A DNA stretch of 64,000 nucleotides from JACPLA01 sp964602055 (GCA_964602055.1 CAZRPU010000006.1:1-64000); one strand, 5' to 3'; shown: positions 25,471 through 34,851, counted from the stretch's first letter. A program made the numbers and translations. The notes: generated by a model not told the origin, from the letters alone.

Positions 25471-28254
25471 ATGGCCAGCATAAACAGCTACGGAACTGAA
25501 TCAACCCTCCACGTCAACGGAAAGCAGTACACCTATTACTCGCTCAAGAAACTCGAAACGGCGCTTGGCACATCACTCTCGCAGCTCCCCGTTTCTTTGA
25601 AGATTCTGCTTGAAAACCTCCTGCGGCAGGAGGATGGGCGAGTGGTGCGGAAGGCCGACATCGAGGCGCTGGTCCGCTGGAATCCGGCTTCGGCGCCGGA
25701 CAAAGAAATCTCCTTTATGCCCGCACGCGTCCTCTTGCAGGATTTCACCGGCGTTCCATGTATTGTGGACCTGGCCGTGATGCGTGACGCTATGGTAGCC
25801 ATGGGAGGCGACCCGAAGAAGATCAACCCCCTTCAGCCGGTGGATCTCGTCATCGATCATTCGATCCAAGTGGATGAATTCGGTACCCCCAATGCTTTCC
25901 AGATGAACGCGGAACGCGAATTCGAGCGCAATAGAGAACGGTATGCTTTCCTGCGGTGGGGACAGCAGGCCTTCAAAAATTTCCGCGTGGTTCCCCCCAA
26001 TACGGGAATCGTCCATCAGGTCAATCTGGAATATCTGGCGACCGTGGTTTTCACCGCCGCAGATGGAAAACGCCTTCTTGCCTATCCAGATACGCTGGTT
26101 GGTACCGATTCTCATACTCCAATGATCAATGGGCTTGGGGTCCTTGGATGGGGCGTTGGCGGCATCGAAGCAGAGGCCGCTATGCTGGGTCAGCCGATTT
26201 CGATGTTGATCCCCAACGTCGTCGGGTTCAAGCTTCACGGAAAACTGCAACCCGGTGCCACAGCAACGGATCTTGTCCTGACGGTCACGGAACTCCTGCG
26301 GAAAAAAGGAGTCGTCGGAAAGTTTGTCGAGTTTTTCGGACCGGGTCTTGCCACGCTCAGTCTTGCCGACAGGGCAACAATCGGGAACATGTCGCCCGAA
26401 TACGGCGCCACTATGGGATATTTCCCCGTTGACAACGAAACGCTGAATTACCTGCGGTTCACGGGAAGAGACGACGAACTCGTCACCCTTGTTGAAGCTT
26501 ACTGCAAGGAGCAGGGACTGTTTCACAGCGAGCAGTCTTCAGAACCTCGCTTTACCGATACGGTGCAGCTCGATCTCGCCTCCGTTGAACCAAGTCTCGC
26601 GGGTCCAAAACGCCCGCAGGATCGCGTCCCACTTTCTTCTGCGCGCAGATCATTCCGAGCCAGCCTTTCCGAAATGATTAAGGAGAAAACGGCGGGGCTC
26701 AATGCAGACGAGGTCTCCCGCTGGATCAACGAACAACCTTTGGACCGCGTATCAACAGGCGAACCGCAGGTTCCGCCGTTCCTTGCGAACGTCCTCCCGG
26801 TCGTCGATGTCAAGAAGAATGGCAGTCAGTTCAAGCTGGGCCATGGTTCCATCGTCATCACGGCAATCACCAGCTGCACTAATACTTCCAACCCGTCGGT
26901 GATGATCGCGGCGGGTCTTCTTGCCCGTAGGGCGGTTGAGCGCGGGCTCAAAGCTAAGCCCTGGGTGAAAACCAGCCTCGCCCCGGGGTCAAAGGTCGTC
27001 ACAGACTATCTGAATGAGGCAGGCCTCACCGAACCCCTTGAAAAACTCGGCTTTCATCTCGTTGGCTACGGATGCACGACATGCATTGGAAACAGCGGTC
27101 CGCTCCCCGAAGCCATTGGGAAGGCGGTCGAAGAACATGGTGTCGTTGCCGCGGCTGTTCTCTCGGGGAACAGGAATTTTGAAGGACGCATCAATTCGCA
27201 TGTTCGCGCCAACTATCTCGCATCTCCCCCGCTCGTCGTCGCGTATTCTCTTGCCGGAACGATGGATATCGATTTGCAGACGCAGCCGCTGGGCATGGGA
27301 TCGGACGGAAAACCCGTGTATCTCAAGGATATCTGGCCAACACCCGCCGAAGTACAGGAAACCGTCCGCACTGCCGTTCAATCATCGATGTACCAACGGC
27401 AATACTCCGATGTCTTTGAGGGAGACCCGCCCTGGAAAGAACTTCCAATCCCGAAAGGAGACCGTTTTGTGTGGGAAGATACCTCGACCTACATCAAGGC
27501 TGCGCCATTTTTCGAAAGCTTTCCTGCATCACCTCAGCCCCTGAAGAATATTACCGGCGCCCGGGTGCTTGCCGTTTTGGGCGATTCGGTGACGACGGAC
27601 CATATTTCCCCCGCCGGATCAATCTCATCGAAAGGTCCGGCCGGCGCTTACTTGAAACATCACGGGATCGACCCTCGTGATTTCAATTCCTATGGATCCC
27701 GTCGGGGTAATCATGAGGTCATGATGCGCGGAACGTTTGCCAATATCCGGCTCAGGAACCTTCTGGCTCCCGGTACCGAAGGCGGCTGGACGATCCATCC
27801 CTCTTCGAAGGAGCCGATGACAATTTTTGATGCAGCGATGTTGTATAAGAAAGAGGGCACGCCGCTGATCCTCCTCGCGGGGAAGGAATACGGATCGGGT
27901 TCATCGCGTGATTGGGCGGCAAAGGGACCGCGGCTACTGGGAGTCAGGGCGGTCATTGCCGAGAGCTACGAACGGATTCATCGCAGCAATCTCATCGGCC
28001 TCGGAGTGCTTCCCCTCCAATTCGAGGAAGGACAAAACCGGACTTCCCTGAAGTTGACCGGTTTTGAAACATACGCAATCACCGGAATTACCGAGGATCT
28101 CAAGCCGGGTAAGATCATTACGGTGACTGCGTCAGGTCCCGAGGGAACCAAAACCTTCACAACAGTCGCGAGGCTCGACACCCCGAACGAAGTGGACTAC
28201 TACCGCAATGACGGTATTCTGCAATACGTCCTTCGTCAACTCCTGAAGACCTGA
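25471..28254 (+). CDS. acnA: Aconitate hydratase (AcnA/IRP type)
   Basis: Interconverts citrate and isocitrate through a 4Fe-4S cluster. The ATG at 25471 is preceded by GGAG at a good distance and gives 927 residues, normal for the AcnA/IRP family; the open frame extends further upstream without homology. Visible landmarks are LLENLLRQEDG, QDFTGVPCIVDLA, LVIDHSIQVDEFG, VGTDSHTPMINGLGVLGWGVGGIEAEAAMLGQP, the cluster cysteines (ITSCTNTSNPSVM and GYGCTTCIGNSGPL), and the C-terminal swivel domain with SRRGNHEVMMRGTFANIRLRN and GKEYGSGSSRDWAAKGP. A terminator follows directly. It stands alone, not in an operon with icd or gltA. Confidence 0.97.
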   Translation: MASINSYGTESTLHVNGKQYTYYSLKKLETALGTSLSQLPVSLKILLENLLRQEDGRVVRKADIEALVRWNPASAPDKEISFMPARVLLQDFTGVPCIVDLAVMRDAMVAMGGDPKKINPLQPVDLVIDHSIQVDEFGTPNAFQMNAEREFERNRERYAFLRWGQQAFKNFRVVPPNTGIVHQVNLEYLATVVFTAADGKRLLAYPDTLVGTDSHTPMINGLGVLGWGVGGIEAEAAMLGQPISMLIPNVVGFKLHGKLQPGATATDLVLTVTELLRKKGVVGKFVEFFGPGLATLSLADRATIGNMSPEYGATMGYFPVDNETLNYLRFTGRDDELVTLVEAYCKEQGLFHSEQSSEPRFTDTVQLDLASVEPSLAGPKRPQDRVPLSSARRSFRASLSEMIKEKTAGLNADEVSRWINEQPLDRVSTGEPQVPPFLANVLPVVDVKKNGSQFKLGHGSIVITAITSCTNTSNPSVMIAAGLLARRAVERGLKAKPWVKTSLAPGSKVVTDYLNEAGLTEPLEKLGFHLVGYGCTTCIGNSGPLPEAIGKAVEEHGVVAAAVLSGNRNFEGRINSHVRANYLASPPLVVAYSLAGTMDIDLQTQPLGMGSDGKPVYLKDIWPTPAEVQETVRTAVQSSMYQRQYSDVFEGDPPWKELPIPKGDRFVWEDTSTYIKAAPFFESFPASPQPLKNITGARVLAVLGDSVTTDHISPAGSISSKGPAGAYLKHHGIDPRDFNSYGSRRGNHEVMMRGTFANIRLRNLLAPGTEGGWTIHPSSKEPMTIFDAAMLYKKEGTPLILLAGKEYGSGSSRDWAAKGPRLLGVRAVIAESYERIHRSNLIGLGVLPLQFEEGQNRTSLKLTGFETYAITGITEDLKPGKIITVTASGPEGTKTFTTVARLDTPNEVDYYRNDGILQYVLRQLLKT

Positions 28255-28269
28255 TGGAACCATCGACAA

Positions 28270-28296
28270 AAAAAAAGCCCGGGTGACCGGGCTTTT
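28270..28296. terminator. Bidirectional terminator between acnA and the convergent coiled-coil gene
   Basis: A symmetric hairpin with an AGCCCGG/CCGGGCT core and a GTGA loop, flanked by A's on one side and T's on the other (stem extends to AAAAAGCCCGG/CCGGGCTTTTT). It can serve both converging genes. Confidence 0.85.
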
Positions 28297-28316
28297 TCAT
28301 AAGAAGCACTTTCTCG

Positions 28317-29585
28317 CTACACGGCGGTCCCTCCCTCAGAATCCCCCTGCTTCGTTCGAGAGTAGCGTCGATACAGATAAACCACAACGATCACCATGAT
28401 AATACCGATAACGACGTAGACCATGGTAAGCGGAGGGCTGACAATATCTCCCCACTCTTCGATTTTCTCCTGCAGGGTGTCCACTTGGGCCTGGGAGAGT
28501 TTCCCACCCTCGACCATGGACGGAATCCACGATGGCTTTACCTGCACGCGCCATACAGAATCCGCAAACGCTTCATACCGGAAATATCTCTGGCCATCCT
28601 TTTCATCCCGTGCCTTTCTGATTTCCTCATCGAGATAAGACGAGAGGTTTGCATAGAACTCACCACCCGTACTGAATGCCGCAATGGGGACCTGGTGCTG
28701 ACTGAAAACACCATTCAGAGATTTCCAGAACATGCCATCCAGTTTTACTTTCCATTGTGAAAGCATTGTATCGATGACAGCCACTTCTTTGGCCCCGGCG
28801 CTTTTCCCGGAGGTGTAGATGCCGGCAAGCGCCTTGCCAAACCCCTTCCATTTCGATTCAAAATTCTGCTGTTCTGAGGTCAGCTTGGCGATGTCCGATC
28901 CGGTGAGTCCCGTGGACTCGAGGAACTGGACGTTGTCCGCAATCGCCTTTTTCACGCTGGAGAAAACGTTTTTGCGCTCCAACCGAGCAGCCACTCCCCG
29001 TTTTTCCTGGTCGCTCATTGACCCGATATTCTTGTCATATTGAAGGAAGAGGCTGTCGACAAGAGCAAAGATCAGATTGTCCCTCTCCCGCAGTCCTTGA
29101 CGAAGCTTGATGATCACAGCATTCAAAGAATCAATGGTCATTTTCGAGGAGCTCAGTCGCTTCACTTCGTTCAACATGGCGCTATTCTCACCGCTCAGTT
29201 TTTCCACCTGTCCGGTCAGTTCCCTCACCTGCGTTTCCAATTCGGAAATACGCGCATATTGAGATTCGATGATGGTGATTTTTCCCTTGGCGTAGGATAT
29301 TTGGCCGCGCAGCTTCAGAATGCGCCCGTCAAAGCCATCGGGGTACAGGGCCCTGTCAAGAAGCGCTTTGTATTCCTTGTAGGTTTCCTCAAGGGTCGTA
29401 ATACGGGACTCGACGTCAACACATTCCACCATGGTATTGGCAGCCTCAACCGCCAGGGCAATTGCCTGCGATTCTTTCTCAAATTCCTGGTTAATCTGAT
29501 AATCGGACTTCACCTGGGCAGAAGCGACGCCCGGAATGACTGCACAGAGGCCTGCGAGAAGAAGACCAGTCAGAATGCGATTCAT
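28317..29585 (-). CDS. Exported coiled-coil protein with a C-terminal membrane anchor, unknown function
   Basis: 422 residues. A signal peptide ends near VASAQ (residue 24). Residues about 95-170 form a coiled coil with Leu/Ile heptads (ISELETQVRELTGQVEKLSGENSAMLNEVKRL). One strong membrane helix lies near the C-terminus (LTMVYVVIGIIMVIVVVYLY), followed by a short basic tail. The predicted topology has a large periplasmic part and a cytoplasmic end. I recognise no family. It overlaps the preceding lipoprotein gene by four bases, so the two are likely partners. Confidence 0.7.
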   Translation of the reverse strand: MNRILTGLLLAGLCAVIPGVASAQVKSDYQINQEFEKESQAIALAVEAANTMVECVDVESRITTLEETYKEYKALLDRALYPDGFDGRILKLRGQISYAKGKITIIESQYARISELETQVRELTGQVEKLSGENSAMLNEVKRLSSSKMTIDSLNAVIIKLRQGLRERDNLIFALVDSLFLQYDKNIGSMSDQEKRGVAARLERKNVFSSVKKAIADNVQFLESTGLTGSDIAKLTSEQQNFESKWKGFGKALAGIYTSGKSAGAKEVAVIDTMLSQWKVKLDGMFWKSLNGVFSQHQVPIAAFSTGGEFYANLSSYLDEEIRKARDEKDGQRYFRYEAFADSVWRVQVKPSWIPSMVEGGKLSQAQVDTLQEKIEEWGDIVSPPLTMVYVVIGIIMVIVVVYLYRRYSRTKQGDSEGGTAV

Positions 29586-30043
29586 GGTTTTGCTCCTTCC
29601 TGAATCCCGTTTTTGGACAGCAAAAGTGGTTTCTCGCTGCCATTCAGCAGTTGAACGTGGGGGGGGCGGGCATTAAAAGCAGGCGAGCCCATGCCGGATT
29701 CCGATATCATGATCTTCTTTTCCAATTTCAATCCCCCTTCGGCGGCCGCGAACACATACACATTCTTGAACCGCGGAGCTGCTATAAAGTAATATCCAAG
29801 CTGATCGCGGATCACTCTGATCGTCATGCCGGATACGTTCGAGGAATCTCCTGTTTCTTCGAAAACCAGAGGCTTGATGCTAAAAGAAAGTTGGTAGCGG
29901 TTCTCCTGGACCATCCCCTTTGCGTCCGCTTTGAGGACGCTCTCAACAGGCCAACTGAAATCAGCCGGTCGCAGCATGAGGGATGAGCAGCCAACGACGG
30001 TCGCGGCAAGAACGGTCGTAACAAGCAGAGCGTTGAGTTTCAT
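29582..30043 (-). CDS. Putative lipoprotein of unknown function
   Basis: 153 residues beginning MKLNALLVTTVLAATVVGCSS, where VVGC is a lipobox with the lipidated Cys at residue 19. The rest alternates short beta-like segments (YQLSFSIKPLVF, MTIRVIRDQLGYYFIAA, NVYVFAAAEGGLKLE). There is no Asp after the Cys, so outer-membrane retention is possible. No family is recognised. It has its own promoter and leads a two-gene unit with the coiled-coil protein. Confidence 0.7.
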   Translation of the reverse strand: MKLNALLVTTVLAATVVGCSSLMLRPADFSWPVESVLKADAKGMVQENRYQLSFSIKPLVFEETGDSSNVSGMTIRVIRDQLGYYFIAAPRFKNVYVFAAAEGGLKLEKKIMISESGMGSPAFNARPPHVQLLNGSEKPLLLSKNGIQEGAKP

Positions 30044-30093
30044 GACGACCCCTGAAAAGAAGATGAGTGGACACGGAGTGAAAACCGATTGCG

Positions 30094-30122
30094 AATATAG
30101 AGAACATTGAAATTGAATGCAA
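30094..30122 (-). promoter_or_regulatory. Candidate sigma70-type promoter for the lipoprotein/coiled-coil pair
   Basis: On the minus strand TTGCAT and TATATT are 17 bases apart, about 50 bases upstream of the lipoprotein ATG, in the gap after msrQ. It indicates that the pair is transcribed independently of msrPQ. Confidence 0.5.
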
Positions 30123-30146
30123 GGAGGCGCCGCGAGGCTGCAGGTC

Positions 30147-30788
30147 TCAGGAGCCGGCCGGCTTGGGTGGCCGAGGATTCAATAAGCGATCGACCTTCGG
30201 TTTTAGAGCGTACCAAAGTCGAATCCCGAGCAACAGTGCAAGAATCCCCCCGTAGGTCAGGGGCCGCTGAACGTCGGCCTTCACCAGCCAAAGGTAATGA
30301 ATGACGCCGCCAATCCCTATCGCGTAGATAAGTCTGTGAAGCCGCTGCCACCTCTTTCCCCCCATCCATTTCGTAATCCGGTCCGTCGATGTCAGTGCAA
30401 GGGGAAGCATGAGGAGGAAACTCGTGAACCCGACCGTGATGAAGGGACGCTTCTGGACGTCGGCCAGAATTTCTTCCCAGAGGAAGAATTGGTCCAAGTA
30501 GATGTACGTAAAAAAATGGAGCGTTACGGAGAAGAAAGCAAAGAGCCCGATCATCCTGCGAAACTGCAGCAGCCAGTTCCACCCGGTGATCTTCCGGAGG
30601 GGTGTCACAGCGAGAGTGACCATCAGGAACCGAAGAGTCCAGGTTCCCGTGGTATCAGTGACATCATCGATGGGGTTGGCGCTGAGTTGTCCTGCATTCC
30701 ATTGGTATGCGACAAGCAGAAACGGAAGAAGGCAGAGGAGAAACAAGACGGGTTTCCACACGCGCCGGATCCACTGTGATTGGGTCAA
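30147..30788 (-). CDS. msrQ: Heme-binding membrane subunit MsrQ (YedZ) of methionine sulfoxide reductase
   Basis: 213 residues with about six membrane helices, from a ferric-reductase-like family. Helical His residues (for example in FFSVTLHFFTYIYLD, WQRLHRLIYAIGIGGVIHYLW) fit the heme ligands of YedZ. The family protein passes electrons from quinol to MsrP, which repairs oxidised methionine in periplasmic proteins. It starts nine bases after the msrP stop, the normal msrPQ order. Confidence 0.9.
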   Translation of the reverse strand: MTQSQWIRRVWKPVLFLLCLLPFLLVAYQWNAGQLSANPIDDVTDTTGTWTLRFLMVTLAVTPLRKITGWNWLLQFRRMIGLFAFFSVTLHFFTYIYLDQFFLWEEILADVQKRPFITVGFTSFLLMLPLALTSTDRITKWMGGKRWQRLHRLIYAIGIGGVIHYLWLVKADVQRPLTYGGILALLLGIRLWYALKPKVDRLLNPRPPKPAGS

Positions 30789-30796
30789 TGCGCTCC

Positions 30797-31753
30797 TTAG
30801 AAGTTCTTTTGGAGGTCCATTCCGCTGTAGAGCGACCCAACCTGATCCGCGTAACCGTTGAACATCTGCGTCCGGCGTTTGCGGAATTCTCCGATGCGGC
30901 GCTCAAACTTCTGGCTCCACCGGGGATGATCAACATCAGGGTTGACGTTGGAATAGAAGCCGTATTCATTCGGGGCGGAGATATTCCAGGTCGTTTTCGG
31001 CTCCTTCTCCACGAAACGGATTTTGACGATCGACTTGCAGCTCTTGAATCCATATTTCCACGGAACAATGATCCTCAGGGGGGCGCCGTTCTGATTGGGC
31101 AATTCACGGCCGTACAGCCCTGTGGCAAAAATTGCCAGGGGGTTCATCGCTTCATCAAGGCGAAGACCCTCAACATACGGCCAATTCAATACGGGACGCT
31201 TCTGACCGGGCATTTGCACCGGATCATAGAGGGTCGTGAATTCGATATAGCGGGCTTTTGATGTGGGCTCGACCTTCTTGATCATGTCGGCTATGGGGAA
31301 CCCGAGCCATGGGATGACCATGGACCACCCTTCGACGCAACGGAGGCGGTACACGCGGTCTTCAAGTTTGTGCGGCTTTAGAAAATCTTCGAGATGATAG
31401 ACAGCCGGGCGCTTGATTTCCCCTTCGACGGCGACTTTCCAGGGCCTTGTCCGAAAACTCTGCGCATTCCGATGGGGATCGTCTTTATCGGTGCCAAACT
31501 CGTAGAAGTTGTTGTAGGTGGTAATATCCTTGAAGGGCGTGATTTCCTCGTCGGTGTTGTACGGTCCTGCAGGCGGGCGCTTCCATTGCGGGTCCTGTGT
31601 ACGCGCTTCCCCGATGAGGGTTCCGAACACTGACGTCGCAGCAAGTCCCGCCGCCCCCATGGCGGCCGATTGAAGGAATTCCCTTCGGTTGCGGTAGACA
31701 GATTCGGGTGTGATTTCCGAAGATCGGATGTTGTCGCCGTGCTTTAGGAGCAT
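30797..31753 (-). CDS. msrP: Protein-methionine-sulfoxide reductase catalytic subunit MsrP (YedY)
   Basis: Periplasmic molybdopterin enzyme, 318 residues. The N-terminus has a twin-arginine signal (RNRREFLQSAAMGAAGLAAT, arginines at 23-24). The mature part shows the sulfite-oxidase fold: YNNFYEFG, RLRCVEGWSMVIPWLGFP (the Cys is the expected molybdenum ligand), LNWPYVEGLRLDEAMNPLA, PLRIIVPWKYGFKSCKSIV and TWNISAPNEYGFYSNVNP, all typical of YedY. It is exported folded with cofactor by Tat. Cofactor synthesis is represented in the window by moaCB. Confidence 0.95.
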   Translation of the reverse strand: MLLKHGDNIRSSEITPESVYRNRREFLQSAAMGAAGLAATSVFGTLIGEARTQDPQWKRPPAGPYNTDEEITPFKDITTYNNFYEFGTDKDDPHRNAQSFRTRPWKVAVEGEIKRPAVYHLEDFLKPHKLEDRVYRLRCVEGWSMVIPWLGFPIADMIKKVEPTSKARYIEFTTLYDPVQMPGQKRPVLNWPYVEGLRLDEAMNPLAIFATGLYGRELPNQNGAPLRIIVPWKYGFKSCKSIVKIRFVEKEPKTTWNISAPNEYGFYSNVNPDVDHPRWSQKFERRIGEFRKRRTQMFNGYADQVGSLYSGMDLQKNF

Positions 31754-31829
31754 GGAATCCCTGCGAGTGTGATGGAATATCCCTCAAACACAGACTTTCC
31801 CCTCACCGTTCCCAACGGCAACATGATAC

Positions 31830-33443
31830 TTACTTCCTCTCCTGCCTCCACCATCGGTTGACGACATCCTGAATGTATGTCTTCGCCTCGCTTTCCTTCC
31901 ATTTGTCGAAGAACTTGATGTCGCCGCTTTCCGGTTCCGGATTGGGATAATCCACCTGGACACGCAGGGGCATAGGGAGGGCGTCGCCCACAACGAGCGC
32001 CTCGCCCTGCCGCAGGGAGGGTAGGACGTCGACCAGGCCTACAAACGTATCCGGTACCAGCTTGCGTACGTAGTTCTGGTCGATGGGATTGGTGAGCCGG
32101 AGGACAACATAGTTGCTGCACTGGGAAAGGATCGTTTCCGAGACTTCTGCAGGACGCTGGCTGACGATCATGCAGCTGACGCCGTATTTTCTCCCTTCTT
32201 TCGCGATTCTCTCAACTGTTCTTCGTGCTGCCTTGGTCGACTCGCCTGTCGAGGGAAGATAGTTGTGAGCTTCCTCAAAGACCAGGAGGACGGGGAAATC
32301 GCGGCGATGCGGGTTCCAAAAGTTGAAATCGAATGTCACTCTCGCAAGCAACGACACCACGGTATTGACAATATCGAACGGAACGCCGCTCATGTCCATG
32401 ATGGTCACTTTCGCTGACCCTCCGGGCCCGAAGATCTTCTGCAGAAAATCGCTCAAGGTTCCCGTGCTCGTGTACTGCTTTGGTTTGAACATGAACGAAT
32501 ATCGCGCATCGTTGAGCCTGCTGTCGAGCCGGACCAGGAACCGCGTGAACTTTCCGTAGAACGGCCCCTCTTTTGCGGTTCCCCCCATGCCTAATCCCGT
32601 GACTTTTTCCGAATCAAGAAACTGCATGCGGGCCCGTATCTCGGAAATGTCAAAAAATGCAGGCGTATCGATTGTCACGACATCGGCAAGGTCGGGATTC
32701 TTTCCCTTTTTGGAGGCCACGATCAAATCTTTCAGCACGGTGATCTGGCTTGCCGCGTCCTGATCCCTCTCGTCGATGAACATCTCCTGGAGCTCTTCGA
32801 AGTTCATCAGCCAAAAGGGCAGTTCCAGTTCCGCAATGGGAAGGTAGTTCGCGTCGGCGCCAAATGCAGCATGGTATTCATTGTGAATGTCGATGATGAT
32901 GATGTTCGTGTCTGGGAACTGAACAACCTTTTGAAGAATTGACGCTACTGTGCAGGATTTTCCGGAACCAGAGGATCCCACCACTGCGATGTGTTTGCTG
33001 AAGAAACGATTCGGATCCAGAAACGCGCGTTCCTTTTCAAACATGGATAACTGACCGAGAGAATAGCCGAACTTCTGAAAGATGGAAAATACCGCCGAAA
33101 GATCCTGGTCCTCGGCAAAGTACACCGGCGCGTCAATCGGAGGAAGAATCGAAACACCGCGTTCATATCGGCCTGCTTTGACCGTTCCTACGAGGGTTAC
33201 CGTCAGCACGACCCGTTGCTTCATTTCACCTTCTATCGAAAGGTCGGTCTTCTTGAGCTCGGCTACCATTGCCACAACGATCACTTTCCCTACGGGAATC
33301 AGAACATAGCTTCCCATCTGACCGAGGTAATAGGTCTTTCCGTTCAATTCCCTCCGAAGAGAGGTAATTGTTTCATCGATGATCACGACAAGCGATCCGC
33401 TGTTCACTTCTGTGACAAGGCCGATCTTTTTTTGTTCAGTCAT
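31830..33443 (-). CDS. HerA-like hexameric ATPase (DUF87 type)
   Basis: 537 residues. The N-terminal 130 residues form a small beta-barrel-like region (IGLVTEVNSGSLVVII). The ATPase domain has Walker A GSSGSGKS at about 156-163 and a Walker B-like LLVFEEAHNYLPS, and RLTNPIDQNYVRKLVPD near the end. HerA translocases work in DNA end resection with the NurA nuclease; similar ATPases also appear in defence and conjugation. No nurA or other nuclease gene is adjacent, so the role is open. A good GGTGGAG ribosome-binding site precedes the ATG. Confidence 0.86.
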   Translation of the reverse strand: MTEQKKIGLVTEVNSGSLVVIIDETITSLRRELNGKTYYLGQMGSYVLIPVGKVIVVAMVAELKKTDLSIEGEMKQRVVLTVTLVGTVKAGRYERGVSILPPIDAPVYFAEDQDLSAVFSIFQKFGYSLGQLSMFEKERAFLDPNRFFSKHIAVVGSSGSGKSCTVASILQKVVQFPDTNIIIIDIHNEYHAAFGADANYLPIAELELPFWLMNFEELQEMFIDERDQDAASQITVLKDLIVASKKGKNPDLADVVTIDTPAFFDISEIRARMQFLDSEKVTGLGMGGTAKEGPFYGKFTRFLVRLDSRLNDARYSFMFKPKQYTSTGTLSDFLQKIFGPGGSAKVTIMDMSGVPFDIVNTVVSLLARVTFDFNFWNPHRRDFPVLLVFEEAHNYLPSTGESTKAARRTVERIAKEGRKYGVSCMIVSQRPAEVSETILSQCSNYVVLRLTNPIDQNYVRKLVPDTFVGLVDVLPSLRQGEALVVGDALPMPLRVQVDYPNPEPESGDIKFFDKWKESEAKTYIQDVVNRWWRQERK

Positions 33444-33466
33444 GGCATCTCCACCTGGGAATAATC

Positions 33467-34699
33467 CTAACCAATTCTTTTGATAACGACAATCGTGCGG
33501 TCATCCGTTTCTTCCGACCCTCGGGAATACTTTTGAATATCGTCCATCAGGGCTTTGCAGATCTCTTCCGATGATTTGTGGGCAACTTCCTGAACGATCT
33601 TCTGTATTCTGGCTTCTCCGAAGAGATCTCCGCTGCTGTTCCTCGCCTCACTGATCCCATCAGTATAGATCACCAATACGTCATCGATCGAAAGATAGGT
33701 ATTTTCGACATTATATGTCTCGTCCGGGAAGGGACCAAGAATCTGTCCGGTGGGTTCCAAAACTTCCACCCGATCTTCACGCGCGTGATAGAGAATCGGG
33801 CTGTTATGCCCCGCATTGGCATACAGCACCAGTCCTCTTTTGTCATTGAACAGCTCCGTGTAGAACATCGATACGAACTGTTCCTCTGAAAACGCCTGAT
33901 TCAACAATTTATTCGTTCTCGACATGAGGGTCGTAATCTTCGTATGGTAGGAGACAGCCATACGGATTCCTCCAACCACATAAAGAGCCTGAGCCGCCGC
34001 GCGCAAACCTTTGCTTGCAGCATCGCCCACGACGATCGAAAGACGATCCTTATCCTCTTCCGTGGTGAGATAATCAAAGAAATCCCCACCGACGATCCGG
34101 TCAGGTATGGATTGGCCAAATACGTCATAATGATGAAAGCGGAGGGATGACTTGGGCAGAATGCTTTGCTGAATCTCGCGAGCCTTGTCGATATCCTTCG
34201 CGAGCATTCGGGCCTTCTGTTCAATTCGCTTTCTGCTGAGCAGCGAAGATACAGCCACGCTGATGATATTCAGCATAGGAAGCGATTCCTGGTCGAGCCG
34301 GTCGGAATTGATCGCGAGGACATACTGGTAAATCTGCGTGTCGCCGTAGGGAACTCTGTCCCCCACCCCCGTCGCGGAGTAACGAATGATCCCTTTTTTC
34401 CGAAGGTAACGATCCGTTTCGTTCGCAATCAAGGATCGTTGGTCGCCAAGCCTAACAAATATTGGGTACGTGGCTACAGGGATCTGATACCCTTGTTCAA
34501 GACGTTCAATGAGGCCTATCTGATGGATAAGTCGATACGATTGAGAAGCCGAATCGTATTGCCAGATTCGACCCCCTTTGACGTCAATGTTCTCATCCTT
34601 GACAATTTCGTTGAGAACGTGCTTCAGCAGCTCTTTTTCGGTCTTGAAATGCTCCGAAGCGAAGCTTTCAATGGTTCTGTACAGTCTGCGATGGTTCAC
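33467..34699 (-). CDS. SpoIIE/RsbU-type serine phosphatase with an N-terminal GAF-like sensor
   Basis: The chosen GTG at 34699 begins VNHRRLYRTIESFASEHFKTEKELL and gives 410 residues; the open frame runs up to 35053 but overlaps the preceding gene, and a promoter lies between. Residues about 20-180 look like a GAF-type sensor, a coiled segment follows (KARMLAKDIDKAREIQQSILPKS), and the C-terminal PP2C/SpoIIE domain has VGGDFFDYL, VGDAASKGLRAA, LVLYANAGHNSPILYH and VLVIYTDGISEARN, with the metal-binding aspartates. Such phosphatases usually act on anti-anti-sigma (STAS) proteins; a STAS-like protein is encoded 10 kb away, but no kinase partner of the RsbW type is seen. Confidence 0.87.
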   Translation of the reverse strand: MNHRRLYRTIESFASEHFKTEKELLKHVLNEIVKDENIDVKGGRIWQYDSASQSYRLIHQIGLIERLEQGYQIPVATYPIFVRLGDQRSLIANETDRYLRKKGIIRYSATGVGDRVPYGDTQIYQYVLAINSDRLDQESLPMLNIISVAVSSLLSRKRIEQKARMLAKDIDKAREIQQSILPKSSLRFHHYDVFGQSIPDRIVGGDFFDYLTTEEDKDRLSIVVGDAASKGLRAAAQALYVVGGIRMAVSYHTKITTLMSRTNKLLNQAFSEEQFVSMFYTELFNDKRGLVLYANAGHNSPILYHAREDRVEVLEPTGQILGPFPDETYNVENTYLSIDDVLVIYTDGISEARNSSGDLFGEARIQKIVQEVAHKSSEEICKALMDDIQKYSRGSEETDDRTIVVIKRIG

Positions 34700-34822
34700 G
34701 GTTATAGAAGTGCCTGATTCAGAAAGGAAAATGGCGAGATTGGTTCTGCGGGCTTCGCGGCCCGGAATGACGGAAAGATTGTTGCATCCCCTGTAGACGT
34801 TCGAAAAATGCTCTTCACGCTT

Positions 34823-34851
34823 AAGATACTGCAATTCCGTATGAAAATCAA
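34823..34851 (-). promoter_or_regulatory. Candidate sigma70-type promoter for the SpoIIE-type phosphatase
   Basis: On the minus strand TTGATT and TATCTT are 17 bases apart, in the 190-base gap after the Cys-cluster gene. The predicted leader to the GTG start is about 115 bases. Its position supports the shorter gene start. Confidence 0.45.

Noticed and set aside
31830..33443. HerA ATPase as part of a phage-defence island
   Set aside because: Its neighbours are housekeeping or signalling genes (msrPQ, a SpoIIE-type phosphatase, mutS set); no nuclease, Sir2, toxin or other defence partner adjoins.
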